NCBI GenBank assembly: GCA_022414725.1 | Contig: CM039462.1 | Location: forward strand, 58,814,195 to 58,878,194 | DNA: 64,000 bases | From: Microglena sp. YARC | Lineage: Eukaryota > Chlorophyta > Chlorophyceae > Chlamydomonadales > Chlamydomonadaceae | Direction of reading: 5' to 3' | In this document: piece by piece, positions 1 to 10,381 of the stretch | How positions within the stretch are numbered: position 1 is the stretch's first letter | Layout of the letters: each line of letters starts with the position of its first letter | Made by a program: the position numbers and the translations under genes | Notes under the pieces: model-generated | The model's input: the letters and a program-made list of their open reading frames with translations, nothing else | Database searches by the model: none | What the model was told of the DNA's origin: nothing

Positions 1-623
1 ATGCGTCTCAGTATTCTGAGCGTGTCCTCTGCCGTGAGGATGAGTTCCCTCGACTCCGTCTCTCGTGTGCTCGGCGGGGGCTTCCACAACATGCGGAGGC
101 GCATGTCGTCCCATCTAGAGACGGAGTCAGGTTTGCGTGCTCCGCACCCGTTCTTAGTGGACGCGCCACATCTCTTCACGCGCGCACACAGCTTGGTGAC
201 TGTGTCCCATCGTCTCATGTTGGAAACGGTCGTTTTCTTGGTGAGCATGGTGTGAACTTCAGGTACGTCTGCGTCTACCAGAAGCTTGCTGCATCTGAAG
301 CAGACGCATGTCATCAGTATTTTGACGATGTCGTAGAACTGTACATAGAAGCATGGTTGTGCGAGCGTGATGTGTCCGAAGTGGCCTGGGCAGAACGTGT
401 TTCGTTGGTGGCAGGTGACGCACAACTTCCTGTTATCGATCACCCCCATTCGGGGGTCGAAGAGTCCGTCCGGTACTGGGTCGTTCCCATCGAATGTGCG
501 CGGTACCTTGACCTCGCACACGCTACGCGCCAGAATATCGTCTTCTCCGAGGACAGAGAACTGTACGCCGTGGACGCGGGATATCGATCTATCGTACGAG
601 AGTTCTCGGTAGAAGGACGACAT
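1..623 (-). CDS. RNA polymerase largest subunit (RPB1), 5' part, cut by window edge
   Basis: This is the N-terminal part of the largest DNA-directed RNA polymerase subunit, which forms the clamp and, further on, the catalytic centre of a virus-encoded multisubunit enzyme. Reading leftward from the ATG at 623 the frame stays open to base 1, about 207 codons. It contains the clamp zinc motif CVTC followed by CPGHFGHI, and a second Cys pair CVCFRC. This copy is intact where the right-arm copy has missing bases in G runs, for example after FDPRM. The rest of the gene lies outside the window. It diverges from the 118-aa ORF starting at 813. The family call is firm; whether this is a second full gene copy or a contig end cannot be told. 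Confidence 0.9.
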   Translation of the reverse strand, partial: MSSFYRELSYDRSISRVHGVQFSVLGEDDILARSVCEVKVPRTFDGNDPVPDGLFDPRMGVIDNRKLCVTCHQRNTFCPGHFGHITLAQPCFYVQFYDIVKILMTCVCFRCSKLLVDADVPEVHTMLTKKTTVSNMRRWDTVTKLCARVKRCGASTKNGCGARKPDSVSRWDDMRLRMLWKPPPSTRETESRELILTAEDTLRILRR

Positions 624-812
624 CTTTCAATGTATTTCTTTTGTGGATGGAGGATGTTTACAAAGAGTGGGACATTAAAACCGGGACAACATAGTCACAC
701 GACATGTTTGATTCTTTGGGTGCACGTTCTCTTTACACTTAATTTTAACTGGAGTCAATGTATAAGTGGAAATTATTTGTAATATCCACAGTGGTAATCG
801 ATACACAAATAA

Positions 813-1169
813 ATGCTGGATCCCGTCCAATCTCGCCTGTCTTCTAAGACTCATGAACCTAAAGTTGAGTCGCAGACACACCTAGATGCTTGTGGATATC
901 AAGATCAGGAGTGCGGCGACTCGTCAAATGCATACTACCGCAGTAGTGCGTGTAGCATGATCGACGTCTATAATTTGTACAAGGACATATCCGGCTTCTT
1001 TGGTCAGTTCGGGTTCTTCTACAAGGGTAACGAGTCTTTGTTCTGCACCGAAGTTATCCAGCATATCCAAATCCACCCAAAACCGGTGCTACGAACTCCA
1101 GGGGGGAGTACGCGATCTACTTCAATGACAATACCATGCCCCGATGAAGGGTGGGGCCGAATGTCGTGA
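813..1169 (+). CDS. Hypothetical protein, 118 aa (left copy)
   Basis: No family is recognised. The ORF lies head to head with RPB1, 190 bases away, and its 3' end overlaps the end of the opposite-strand gene at about 1117-1833. The right arm has the same ORF (36798-37154) with the same start and length. The two differ by a few amino-acid substitutions (KV/SL, A/G, F/Y, I/V) and no frameshift, whereas neighbouring genes are broken. This argues that it is a real gene. It has several Cys and aromatic residues in the middle and no obvious membrane segment. Confidence 0.6.
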   Translation: MLDPVQSRLSSKTHEPKVESQTHLDACGYQDQECGDSSNAYYRSSACSMIDVYNLYKDISGFFGQFGFFYKGNESLFCTEVIQHIQIHPKPVLRTPGGSTRSTSMTIPCPDEGWGRMS

Positions 1170-1833
1170 TGGTGGTCATAGAGGTGGTGCCAACGTCTTC
1201 CGATGCTTCCACATACTCCTCCGTTTTACAGTGTAGACTTCGACATTCAATCCGCAATTGGGTTTGGGTCGAGTCCATCCTCGTACCAGTTTTCATCACG
1301 TATCGCGTATACTTGATAACATTTTCGAACGTTTCCGGCTCGCAGTTGTCTTGTACGATGGAGTTTGTCACGGCTATGTACTCCCCGAACAGTATCTTCA
1401 AGATGGTGTCCATCGTTGTTTCGTAGGTTTCCTGATATTCTATTTGTTCGCCTCCAAACAGATTAACGTACAAGAGTTTGACTCTGATTGTGTCCACAAC
1501 GTCTGGGTGCGATGCGCACATACACAAGAATCGGCATATCCACCTGTGCGGCATCGTGAGTGCCTCCTTTGGTAGCGTGTGGGCAAAGCAATCTACGAGG
1601 TAGCCCGCCGACATGTTCATCCCCCACATTAATGCGACGTAGAGTGTGTCCAGACAGTAGATGTCGTCATGTGCGTACAAAGCAGGTCCCGCTAACCCTG
1701 TCAACATGTCTAATGCTTTGACTTGGAAGTCGAAGTCGTCATTCCGTGTCCCACACGAGAGGGGGAGGAGCATTATGCGGTTGCCAATGATATGTTGTCT
1801 TCCTGTCGCCCATATGATCGTTTCTGTAGTCAT
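1117..1833 (-). CDS. Hypothetical protein, ~213-240 aa (left copy)
   Basis: This protein is mostly helical-looking, begins near MTTETIIW and has several Cys and Trp residues; no family is recognised. The right-arm copy is 36143-36760. I chose the ATG at 1833 because an upstream ATG is separated from it by a run of 9 A here and 8 A in the other arm, so only the internal start is in frame in both. The C-terminal 40 residues differ between the arms through small indels, and this copy runs on into the 118-aa ORF on the other strand. It is probably a real viral gene with an uncertain end. Confidence 0.6.
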   Translation of the reverse strand: MTTETIIWATGRQHIIGNRIMLLPLSCGTRNDDFDFQVKALDMLTGLAGPALYAHDDIYCLDTLYVALMWGMNMSAGYLVDCFAHTLPKEALTMPHRWICRFLCMCASHPDVVDTIRVKLLYVNLFGGEQIEYQETYETTMDTILKILFGEYIAVTNSIVQDNCEPETFENVIKYTRYVMKTGTRMDSTQTQLRIECRSLHCKTEEYVEASEDVGTTSMTTITTFGPTLHRGMVLSLK

Positions 1834-1902
1834 AGTTCGGTTTTTTTTTATGGTGCATGACGTTCGGCAGAAAAGGTGGACTATATGCATCGTTCTCTCA
1901 AT

Positions 1903-1957
1903 TGGATTTGGATTTGAATTTGAATTTGAATTTTAATTTTAATTTGAATTTGAATTT
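1903..1957. repeat. Hexanucleotide microsatellite upstream of the 213-aa gene (left)
   Basis: Six-base units TTTGGA, TTTGAA and TTTTAA follow each other in blocks just upstream of the gene starting at 1833. The right arm has the same array with different numbers of each unit (36008-36075). It sits in the promoter or leader position of the gene. Confidence 0.85.
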
Positions 1958-2040
1958 GTGTTATATCTATTTACACTCAATACAACTTGCAGATGAAAAA
2001 AATGAAACATAATGGTCGTTCTTGCCTCCAGGATTTTTAA

Positions 2041-2163
2041 TACAGTCGGCGGAACATGGTCTTGAGCGGAATCGCGATTGTACACCACCGCCCTGTGGTC
2101 GCTACAACACATTCCGGTATGGCCGTACAAAAGACGTTTCATTTAAGTGTTCCGTCGAGTGTA
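2041..2163. mobile_element. MITE with Tc1/mariner-type ends (left copy)
   Basis: The element is 123 bp and bounded by TA dinucleotides. The ends read inward are CAGTCGGCGGAACA and CACTCGACGGAACA, matching the terminal repeats of the Fanzor/mariner transposon at 54216-57666. It lies 22 bases past the end of the membrane protein gene that ends at 2186. The right arm carries the same element at the same site (35795-35917), so it inserted before the arms diverged. It has no coding capacity. Confidence 0.8.
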
Positions 2164-2185
2164 GATGTATGTCACAATGACACGT

Positions 2186-2810
2186 TTACTCGCACTTTGA
2201 TCCTTTGTTGCCTTCAATATTATTGCTCTTCCAATAGTAACGTTCCCAGTCCATGTTACGTCGCTTGTTTGCATCGGTCAGGTCTCTGAGAATTGAAATG
2301 ATGTATATAATTGTTACAACTGCGATGATGATAATGGCAAATTTCTTCTTCAGTTTTCCGGAAGTGTGTATCCTGTAAACCAATGCCGCGATGCAGATGA
2401 TCATGCATGTCTTGATCACTATGTATTTCTTCAACATTGTATAGATTGCGTGTATACTCGAGTTGCAATTCCTCTTGACGCATTCTGTAGACATCGACTT
2501 TTGCAGTCTTGTTTCCCTTATCCAAACGCGATGCTTCTTTGTCTAGCGTCAGATGAAAGTGTCGATTCGTGTTCCAGCTCTCATTCATTTGCGCGACAAG
2601 TCCGTGTTCTTGTGGTACAACAGGTTGGAAACGGCATTGTTTGGTCTTGAATGCACGTTGTGTCGCTTGCTTGTTCACGTGGTCATAGTACTTGTTCGTA
2701 TTAACTAAATTCTTCCGTATTTCCTCGGTATTGTTTCCTTGGATGCGACGTGCGGTGTCGAACGCGCGTTTGTTGATCAAATTGACGTCGATGTCGTTGA
2801 TTTTCTCCAT
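2186..2810 (-). pseudogene. Two-TM membrane protein, frameshifted copy (left)
   Basis: This corresponds to the intact 207-aa gene at 35149-35772. The N-terminal half is readable from the ATG at 2810 and the membrane half from about 2494 to 2186, in another frame. A second small shift alters about ten residues near 2640. Because the right copy is open from end to end, these shifts are either sequencing errors or recent mutations in this arm. See the right-arm entry for the protein description. Confidence 0.75.
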
Positions 2811-3340
2811 TTGGTTTTGTATGAGGATATGAAATAATGTGGTCTCATACAGTTGTTTTCATTTAATTTTGGGACCTTATTATTTTGTAGAGTCTGAGAA
2901 AGGTTTGCGCGATGCATTCAGGCAGATACATACAGTTTTTACATATTTGATTGTCATCGAACTGACAGGTTCTTTACGACGCAGTGTCGAGCCCTTGAAG
3001 TGTAGAAGATAAACACATACAAGAGGACATTTTTTGCCCTTCTCTGGGATATTTCATGTAACATAATTCGTCGAGTGTACAGAGATCCCCATATCTGTCA
3101 TTTACGAACTAATAGGATTTTTTTTCAAACTGCGTTCAGGAAGATGCCCCCCCCCCCCACAATGTCTCTGTCGCAGGTGAATTGCAGCAAAGTGTTACTT
3201 ATTCAAGCAAACCGCACTTCTCAAGCACATGCAAGAACAACACTGTTCCATAATCTGCACACAATTTATTGTCTGGTCCCTGAACTATTTCTTGTCTTGG
3301 CAACTGTTGCAACCTTCTCAAACAAACCATTACTCGGGTG
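2811..3340. other. Non-coding stretch (left arm)
   Basis: No credible gene is seen between the membrane protein and the 421-aa gene. The stretch includes a C13 run near 3147. The matching right-arm interval (34540-35148) has no conserved ORF either. The arms differ here because the right arm carries a MITE relic ending in the CGCCCATTAT end. Confidence 0.6.
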
Positions 3341-4558
3341 TCCACTTCCCGATGACTGTATCGAACACAAACATGCACTGGGGGAGCGTCGCGCCGCCGC
3401 CTGAGGATGCGGAAAACAGGGAACGCATGATCAGACTGTCACGCATGGAGCGCACGCCAGCGAATGCGTCCGGAGAGCGCGATAGACTCGCAGAGACCTC
3501 TTCACGGTAAAGTTCGTACACATCGGGCATGTGTGTCGCACGCACATAGAACAGATGTCGCACAGCTTCGGGCTCGAGCCTCGCTGAGGCATACTCTGTA
3601 TCTTCAGGTTGAAGGGGGTCGCTAGACCGGTGTCCGGTATCTTCATCTTCATCGTCGTCCGCAATAATGGCGGCATCATCGTCAGCAATAATGGCGGCAT
3701 CATCGTCAGCAATAATGTTGTTGTCATCAAAGATGAGCGGCATGAGTGCGTCCTTTTGCGTCGCTACTTTGTTGTTGTGTCTTGCGACGATGTGTGTGAC
3801 GGTTGTCGACGACATCGTGTTGTCTGTCGGTGAGACGAATAGGGATCTATAGAGCCCTACGATATTGGTGTGCCATGCAGACAAGATAATTTTGACGTCG
3901 CCGCTGACTGCCCCTACGAGATTGTTATTGCAACGTTCGAATTCTGCGTACCACGTATGGAGAAGTTCCGTTCTCTGCGTCGCGTTCATCATGCATTGTT
4001 GTTGTCCCGAAGGTCCGTGGTGTCCTACACCAACAGGTCTCCCGTGCCACACTAGGACGTCTGGTCGCACAGAAGACGCGGTGCGTTTGTTCTTTCGTGA
4101 TATTGGTGGGATACACCTCGTCCAGTAAGCGGTCTTCCATCTCCCCCTCGATGAGTGTGTCATCGTCGAACATGTCCGCGGGGGCAAAGAGGCCGGATGC
4201 AGCAATGCAGCTGTCCACACACCTATTTATCAACACGATAGAACCGCTCCTGCTAGAACCGATTGCGCGAGTTATGAGTAATAGGAACTGACGAGGTTGG
4301 TGATGTCGTCCTATAGCGTTGTATTTAGCGCGAAACATCATGTTGTGGGTGCTGGCTGTGGCGGGATTGTTTTTTGATCCATGTGGCGGTAATGTCCGGT
4401 TGAAGTACATGGAGTTGCCGAATTTGGGAGGACCCTCCATCATCTTCAGGTTGTACCGGGAGAACAGGTACCGACGTATAGCTCGGCGCTCATCCGGGCT
4501 GTTCACAGGGGTGCATGAAAAACTAGGTTTGAAAAACACCTACGGTTGAAGTTGCCAT
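3341..4558 (-). pseudogene. Acidic-repeat protein, frameshifted copy (left)
   Basis: This copy matches the open 421-aa gene at 33274-34539. It is interrupted by an extra T near the start (five T instead of four, about 4530), a shift near 4070 and an extra C close to the stop. It contains three units of the Asp-rich repeat (DDDAAIIA type, about 3640-3730), where the right copy has four. No function is recognised. Confidence 0.75.
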
Positions 4559-4604
4559 GTTTCCATTGTATGGACAAAGTACAAATCAGCTTTACACTAA
4601 AACA

Positions 4605-4745
4605 ACTTAGCGTTCCTTCCTCCCGGCGGATTTTTTGAAATGTCTACTCAGAATTTAGAGCCTCCGGAACGACTCGGTAGCCTGAGATATCAGCACAGAG
4701 GAATCACAATTCCGCTCCAGACCATGTTTCGCAACCCTAGCAAGG
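4605..4745. mobile_element. MITE relic, GGGCGTTCC family (left)
   Basis: One end reads GCGTTCCTTCCTCCCGGCGG, a variant of the terminal repeat seen intact at 14050-14192. The internal part, with GAGCGGAATT in reverse, is shared with the copies at 31542-31713 and 33100-33216. The other terminal repeat is missing. It has no coding capacity. Confidence 0.65.
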
Positions 4746-4855
4746 CAGTACGTAAACAACTCTAGTGATGAGATACATCAATGGATACGATTTCAGCATG
4801 ACACACGCTTCGGAAAACAAGTTCAAGGTTGACGATGACTCGAAAGCACTCGTTT

Positions 4856-5758
4856 TCAACGAGAAGGATCTTTAAAAAATTGGTGCGAATGTAAAATCAC
4901 GCAATTATATGTCCCGCTGGCCCATGTAGATGTCCTATTTTTGTCATACAAAACGACATTATTGTCCGATTGCATCACGATAATATATGGTGGGGTTCCC
5001 TTCCTCCATGTGTTTTGTATACGTTTGCACCTTCCATTACGCAGTTTTTGCTTACTTGTAACTCTTAGATGCATTCCCTGTTCCTTGTGAAACATGCGTT
5101 GCCATCCTGTCGCAAAGATGTTGTGCCCTTTTTGCTACTTCGCGCACTCTTTTATGATCACGGCCTTGTCTTTTGAATTGACGCGATTTAGTGTGGTTGC
5201 ATTGCGCCTGTGCCTGTGCCTGCCATTGCCTGTGTGCTGACTGCGCCTGTGCCTGTGCATGTGTCTGTAAGCGACCGAGGCCTTAGCGGGTGGTTTAGCT
5301 GTAATTGAGCGAAGGCGGCCTTGAAATTGGCGATGTCTCCCTTTGTCATACATATCCCGTCAATGCAGACCTTGGCAGTGGCTCCAGTTACATTCAAAGT
5401 TCCTTTGGCCGACAGACCGGTTGAGAAATTCACCTTCGTGTCCAATGCCTTTTGTTTACGTTCCATTGCGACGATGTGGGAATTAAGTCGTTAGATCTTG
5501 TGTTGAACCGTCGCTAAACCGTCTTTCAACATCGTATTAATCTTTACATCAGACTGCTTTCCCTTTTTTCAGAGAACATGAATGCATGGTGTCCGCTTGT
5601 TGAGAGCGTTTGAACTCGGCATTCGACCGCAATACGAGATCTCCCAACTCGTCTTCATGTGTGCTGATCTCTCTTCGCAGGGAAATGTGCGAGGCGATGA
5701 GAAAGCCGGCGACGACCATGACCAGAAAAATAGATATAAATGCTACTAAGGATTCCAT
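4856..5758 (-). pseudogene. Stalk/lectin gene, recombinant and broken copy (left)
   Basis: The gene begins at 5758 with an N-terminal membrane segment (MESLVAFISIFLVMVV), a charged, coiled-coil-like stalk, and the segment GTLNVTGATAKVCIDG, as in the right arm (31912-33010). Past a shortened Ala-Gln-type tract (about 5190-5260) the two arms part. Here about 5035-5175 resembles the WSC-like gene at 62512 (GHNIFA, KDKAV, then Cys/Phe positions), while the last part (4856-5035) returns to the third lectin motif MQSDNNVVLY. Lectin motifs 1 and 2 are absent. Several frameshifts make this copy non-functional as written. The head appears to have been replaced by recombination with another fibre-type gene. 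Confidence 0.7.
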
Positions 5759-5954
5759 CTGTCAAATTTTATACAGTTACATTTCATAATTTTTTGGGGG
5801 TCGTCAAGTCAAGTCAAGGATGCTTGTTACAATAATGTTACAGTATAATTGTGTAATTTTGGGACACTCAGTATAACATTTGAATGATTCCCTTGTCCCA
5901 CTAAAATATTCTGAGGAGTCTGTTCCATGACTGTATTGGAACAACGGATAATAT

Positions 5955-8900
5955 TTACTGTCTGCTGGATACTGAAAAGAAGCTTGAGATCTCCCGCTGT
6001 CCATTGCATCGGTTCACGCTCCGCCGCACATCATCGGACGCAAGCACAGGCGTGAACACGAGTCTTTCAACCTCCCGTTCACGAAGCGTGTTCAGCCGCT
6101 CGCGCGCCTTGGCTACGTCGCCGTTCTTCGCATCAGCGATGTCGCTGAGAGCGCGGCGACCAGAGAGGGCCACGCGATAAGTGTACCCGGGGATCTGTTC
6201 GAGAGCGATGGCAAGCAGTTGCGTGCAAGGCTTCATCAACTGGTTCTCGATGTACATCTTCGCGTCGATGCGCACCTTCTCAGGGTTCGCCCGCACAAAG
6301 TCGACGTGCTCTATGCGCTCGCCCATGAGCGCGTTCTTCTTCGTCGTCTCGACGAAGACATAGGGAATCCGGTCATTAACCTGCGGCGCAGAGCCAGGGT
6401 CGCGCTCGTACATACGACGGGCAAGCACGGCATGCGCGATCTGGGCAGGGAACTTGTAGTGGCTCTTCAGCGTCTTACTAATAACAAGTTCCTCCAATGG
6501 AGTGCGACCAGCAGCGAGCTCACGAAGCCTGTCACGCAAGAAGCTCACGGCCGCAGGCACGTCCCTCCGCGTCAGCACAATATCGATCACGCCACCGTAC
6601 ACACGCTTCACAACCTGGGCATAGTCACGTCTCTTGAGAGCTATGCCCATGGACTTCTGCTTTGGTGCGGGCTCGTCAGGGTCGTTCTCGTAAAGAAGCC
6701 CGACATACCGCTTCTTGCTCAACAATATGAGGGGGAAGAGCGTCTTCTCGTACTCCAGGTTGTGCGGCTTCTTGAGGTGCTGATGGATCTCCCTCGAGAC
6801 GTCCTGTCCAGCCCGGATGCTTGTCGCAAGGCGGTCGCGATGCGATGCATTGTCGGGTGAGGGAAAGACGACAAACAACGAGTCCGTGTCGCCGTACACG
6901 ACATGCCCCTGGAACTCCCGCTCGATGAAATTCTTTGCAAGCATGATCATGGCGCGTCCAGTTGCAGTGGTGCAAGCCGCCACATCGCGAAGGTACAGAG
7001 GACTCGTGCGAGCACCCATCTGACCGTACAAGGAGTTTGCAGTGGTCTTGTACGCGAGCTGCAACCCATCCAAAAACAGCGCGCTGGAAGTTCGTGTAAG
7101 CCGGCTCTATCTTGTAATTCTTTCGCATCCTCAAGCTCGAGCTTCTTCTTCTCCCAGTCTTTTTCTTGTCCGACAAAAACAGTTTCGTTGGTAGCAGCGT
7201 CCGAAACACGCACATGCGTGGCGCGATAACGGGTTTGTTTGCGGCGTTTGGAGGAGCGCCTCGAGGATGCAGGGAAGAACGCCCTTGCGCGATTGCGCGA
7301 ACCGACAGACCTGGGTATCGGTGGTAGAAATCTCCACATAATCCACACCAGGAAGAGACCCGTATTTCTCCTTATCCAACACTATCGTGTCGTGCGAGAT
7401 GTTCTCTGAGATCATTGACGAAGGGTACAACGAGTTGTAATCTAGAACGGACACCGGTGTGTCAAGGTACATACCGGTCTCTGGCTCGAGCACGATTGCA
7501 CCCTCGTACCCATCCTCCTCATCCACCCCCTCCCCAAACGACTGGGGAGGGACGTAGCGTTTTGTGGGAATGACGAACCCGTCCTCGAGACACTGCTTGG
7601 ACACCAACGAGAAGATCTTGACGCCCTGACCGCGCATGAAGATGTACGATAGAGGAACCCAGCAAACGTTGGCCATGCCAACGTTGTTAGCGAGGATCTC
7701 TAGTTTGGCGACCAACAGGTTGCACAGAGCGCAATCCTGGACGCAGTACCGAGCGATGAATCGCGCGGTCCTCGGCACTTCCCTTCTGCAATCTGAAAAT
7801 GTCCTTGGGGGGAGACGTCGTCCTTTGCCTCGCCCGTGAAATGTCGAGCAACGGCGTCGAGCTTGTAAGAGTCCAGTCGGTGGTCGCGTTGCACTATCTT
7901 CATGAGGTCTATGAGCACGCGTCCAGGAGCATCAATGTACTTGAGGACGTTGTCACCCAAGGCAGAAGAAGACATCTCACGAACGACCAGCTTGCCTGGT
8001 GCGTGGGAGAGACGCGTGAGACTATCGCATATGCGTTCGTCCACGTCTAGTGCCGTGGCGCGCTCGTGCAGGTACGAGAAGTCGAAGCCGAAGATGTTGT
8101 ATCCTGTCAGAATGTCAGGGTCCAGGTCCTTGCCAACGTAGTCGGCCCACGCGCAAATGAGATCCGCCTCAGACTCAAATGTGTGCACAACTGTCTTGTT
8201 GGTATCGTCCTCGTCGCCCAGTTCCTCGGTGCAAGAGCCGAGGACAAATATCGCTCGCGAGGACGCATGTTGCTGACCGTAGACATGCGCGGTCACGCCG
8301 ATCTGGATGATGGAGTCACCCTTGAGCGGATGCGCATGCATGAAGGCCTTGTTCAGAACGGACAAGAGCTTCTCCACGCGATTGGTGGAGCCGTTCAGCT
8401 TTTGACTTTGTTTAAGAATAGCGTACATGTCGTCTGCGACGTGATTGAAGGTAGGGAGCATGCGCACGCGGTCTCTGTTAGACGACGAGGTGTGTGAGAA
8501 CGCGAGTGCGTGCGCAAGACCCTCAGAACCCTGGTTGAAGAACGCGTCATCCATGGCAGCCATCAACACCTTCTTGACGTCGTACTCGCTACCGGACTGC
8601 TTCAGAGGCAACTTGCCGCCTACTTCCCACAGGTTGTCCACGTCGAGCGCGAGACGACGGTAGTCCTTGATAGGGACAGGAAAGTCGCCGTGCAAGGAGT
8701 CGCACTCGAGATCAAAGCTGGCGATCACCAACGGAGCCATGTCCTCGTTTGAGGTCGAAACAGATGGACGTATACCGATCTCCAGTGATGGACCTCGATG
8801 GCTTCTTTGAGGCAGCTGGATGTGCGCATGCAGTCGGGTGCTTAAGGGTTCACGCTTTTTGGATCCTCGTCTTGCAAGCTTTTCTGCGTCCACGTCCACC

Positions 8901-9501
8901 CACCGGCGGGTTGGATTTGGTGTTCGTGGAAGAAGCGTAGGATGGGGTCCACGTTGGATTCGAAGAGCTCGAGTGGGCGCAAGCCATGCGGAACGTTCCC
9001 GGTATCTATCTTCTTTTGGATAGAGCTCGCAAGCACACGCATGCCTCGAAGTGATCTGAATGTGAGCATGGCGAACGGTTCCTTTTGATGGTTGTTAAAC
9101 CCCCAGAAGTTCATGCGATGCACAATCTCCACATCTTCAATGCGCACGTACGAGCCTGCTATCTCGTAGAGCCATTGGCGGAGTGTTGAGAACGAGCCTG
9201 CTCTGCTCCTCAAGTAGAACCTTGGCTGCGCGCCATCGATCTCCGCGTGCACAGATCGACCACACTTGGACACACCGAACATGTGGATGCGGTACCGAGA
9301 AGTGTCACGACTTCTTTGGGGTCTCGAGCCGTCCTCGTCAGCAGAGTTGTCACTATCGTCGTCGTCAGAGCCATTGCAATCCTCGACGTCCTCTGCGTAC
9401 CACGTGAGACACTGTGCGGAGATTGATGACGGTGTCGCCCCATCGCCATCCGAGACATTGCTGTCGATGGCAGATGCAATGAGACGGTCACGTGTATTCA
9501 T
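5955..9501 (-). CDS. polB: Family B DNA polymerase, frameshifted (left copy)
   Basis: This is the viral replicative DNA polymerase with 3'-5' proofreading. In order from the ATG at 9501 it has an acidic, disordered stretch near residue 50, Exo I FDLEC (about 8720), Exo II NIFGFDF (about 8090), Exo III YCVQDC (about 7745), motif A DYNSLYPS (about 7440), motif B KTTANSLYG (about 7040) and motif C YGDTDSLF (about 6890). All catalytic Asp/Glu residues are present. The total is about 1180 codons. The frame is broken near 8870, 7760, 7245, 7130 and 7085. The right-arm copy is not broken at several of these points, for example the extra A near 7247. The gene is divergent from the 174-aa ORF, 104 bases away. 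The motifs fit the delta-like polymerases of algal and amoebal giant viruses. Confidence 0.93.
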
Positions 9502-9605
9502 GTAACTGATGTGTGGATTAATAACTTAACCCATCAAGAGCTTTACATTCCTTTCTCGAGAATCCATTGTAAAAAAATTGTGGACAACATTGTAAAGTGA
9601 TTGTA

Positions 9606-10130
9606 ATGTATTTCGATTTTCCAGTGATACTTCCGCCCAACGAGATCGTAGACGGAGATGTTGTGGAGTACATCGCAGCGAACCCCGTTGACCGAAGGAT
9701 GAGTTTTTCAGGGTCGGCACTCCCTTATGCGGACGCGCGTCAGGCATTCTATGGCACACCAAATAGAGGGAAAGTCCACCTAAACTCCAAAAGCAACACG
9801 TACGAACTTCGTTTTGCAGCCCCCCCGTCTTCGTACTACGCAAACCTCAAAGGAGATCTCGTGCCCCCTACAGTTTACATATTGTGGCGATCACAAGGTA
9901 AGTTGAGACGGGGGTCATTGCGTTTAGGAGAACCTGTTCCGTTCCGCTCAATCTCTATGCCACGGAGGCCATCTGGTAACCACCGCACCGTCGCAACATA
10001 CGACGTGCCCTATCCGTTTATGCGTTCCCAGGAAGAGATTCTGATTGCATCTGCGTACCCCTCATACAATGCCGAGAATATGGAAGCAAAGGAACCACCC
10101 AATTTCTGGGGAACGCGTCCACCGGTGTAG
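9606..10130 (+). CDS. Hypothetical protein, 174 aa (left copy)
   Basis: An open frame from the ATG at 9606; an upstream in-frame GTG at 9597 is less likely as a start. The protein is Pro- and Tyr-rich with a terminal PPNFWGTRPPV-type end and no membrane segment. It is transcribed away from DNA polymerase. The right arm carries the same gene in degraded form (27139-27740, minus strand). The end motif suggests a short conserved viral protein, but I do not recognise the family. Confidence 0.7.
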   Translation: MYFDFPVILPPNEIVDGDVVEYIAANPVDRRMSFSGSALPYADARQAFYGTPNRGKVHLNSKSNTYELRFAAPPSSYYANLKGDLVPPTVYILWRSQGKLRRGSLRLGEPVPFRSISMPRRPSGNHRTVATYDVPYPFMRSQEEILIASAYPSYNAENMEAKEPPNFWGTRPPV

Positions 10131-10206
10131 AAAGATCACAAGCTTGCTCTTTTACAATGAAATCTCCGACGTACAAAACATAGTGAATCAGAATTGAAAT
10201 TCAACT

Positions 10207-10339
10207 TTTTGCAGGGATGCATGTTGTTGATGGGATACAAAAAACATGGTCAATAGCGTGGGTCAATGTGGGTTTCTACACCATAAGGTGTACCGTACAC
10301 TCCAGAAAGCGGTTTCAATTTAGTATTCTGTCGAGTGTA
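10207..10339. mobile_element. Solo right end of the Fanzor transposon
   Basis: The segment starts TTTTTGCAGGGATGC and ends in the inverted end before GAGTGTA. It follows, base for base with small changes, the last ~145 bp of the transposon at 57521-57666, including the short hairpin TACACCATAAGGTGTA. No transposase or nuclease is present. It lies just past the stop of the 174-aa gene and is also visible, degraded, in the right arm (about 26895-27085). Confidence 0.7.
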
Positions 10340-10381
10340 AAAAATAAAATATATGCAACGTGTTTATTCAAAATGGAAACA

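Noticed and set aside
252..782. 176-codon plus-strand ORF
   Set aside because: It is antisense to the RPB1 zinc region, and the right arm does not preserve it.
6219..6860. 213-codon plus-strand ORF
   Set aside because: It is antisense to the DNA polymerase coding region.
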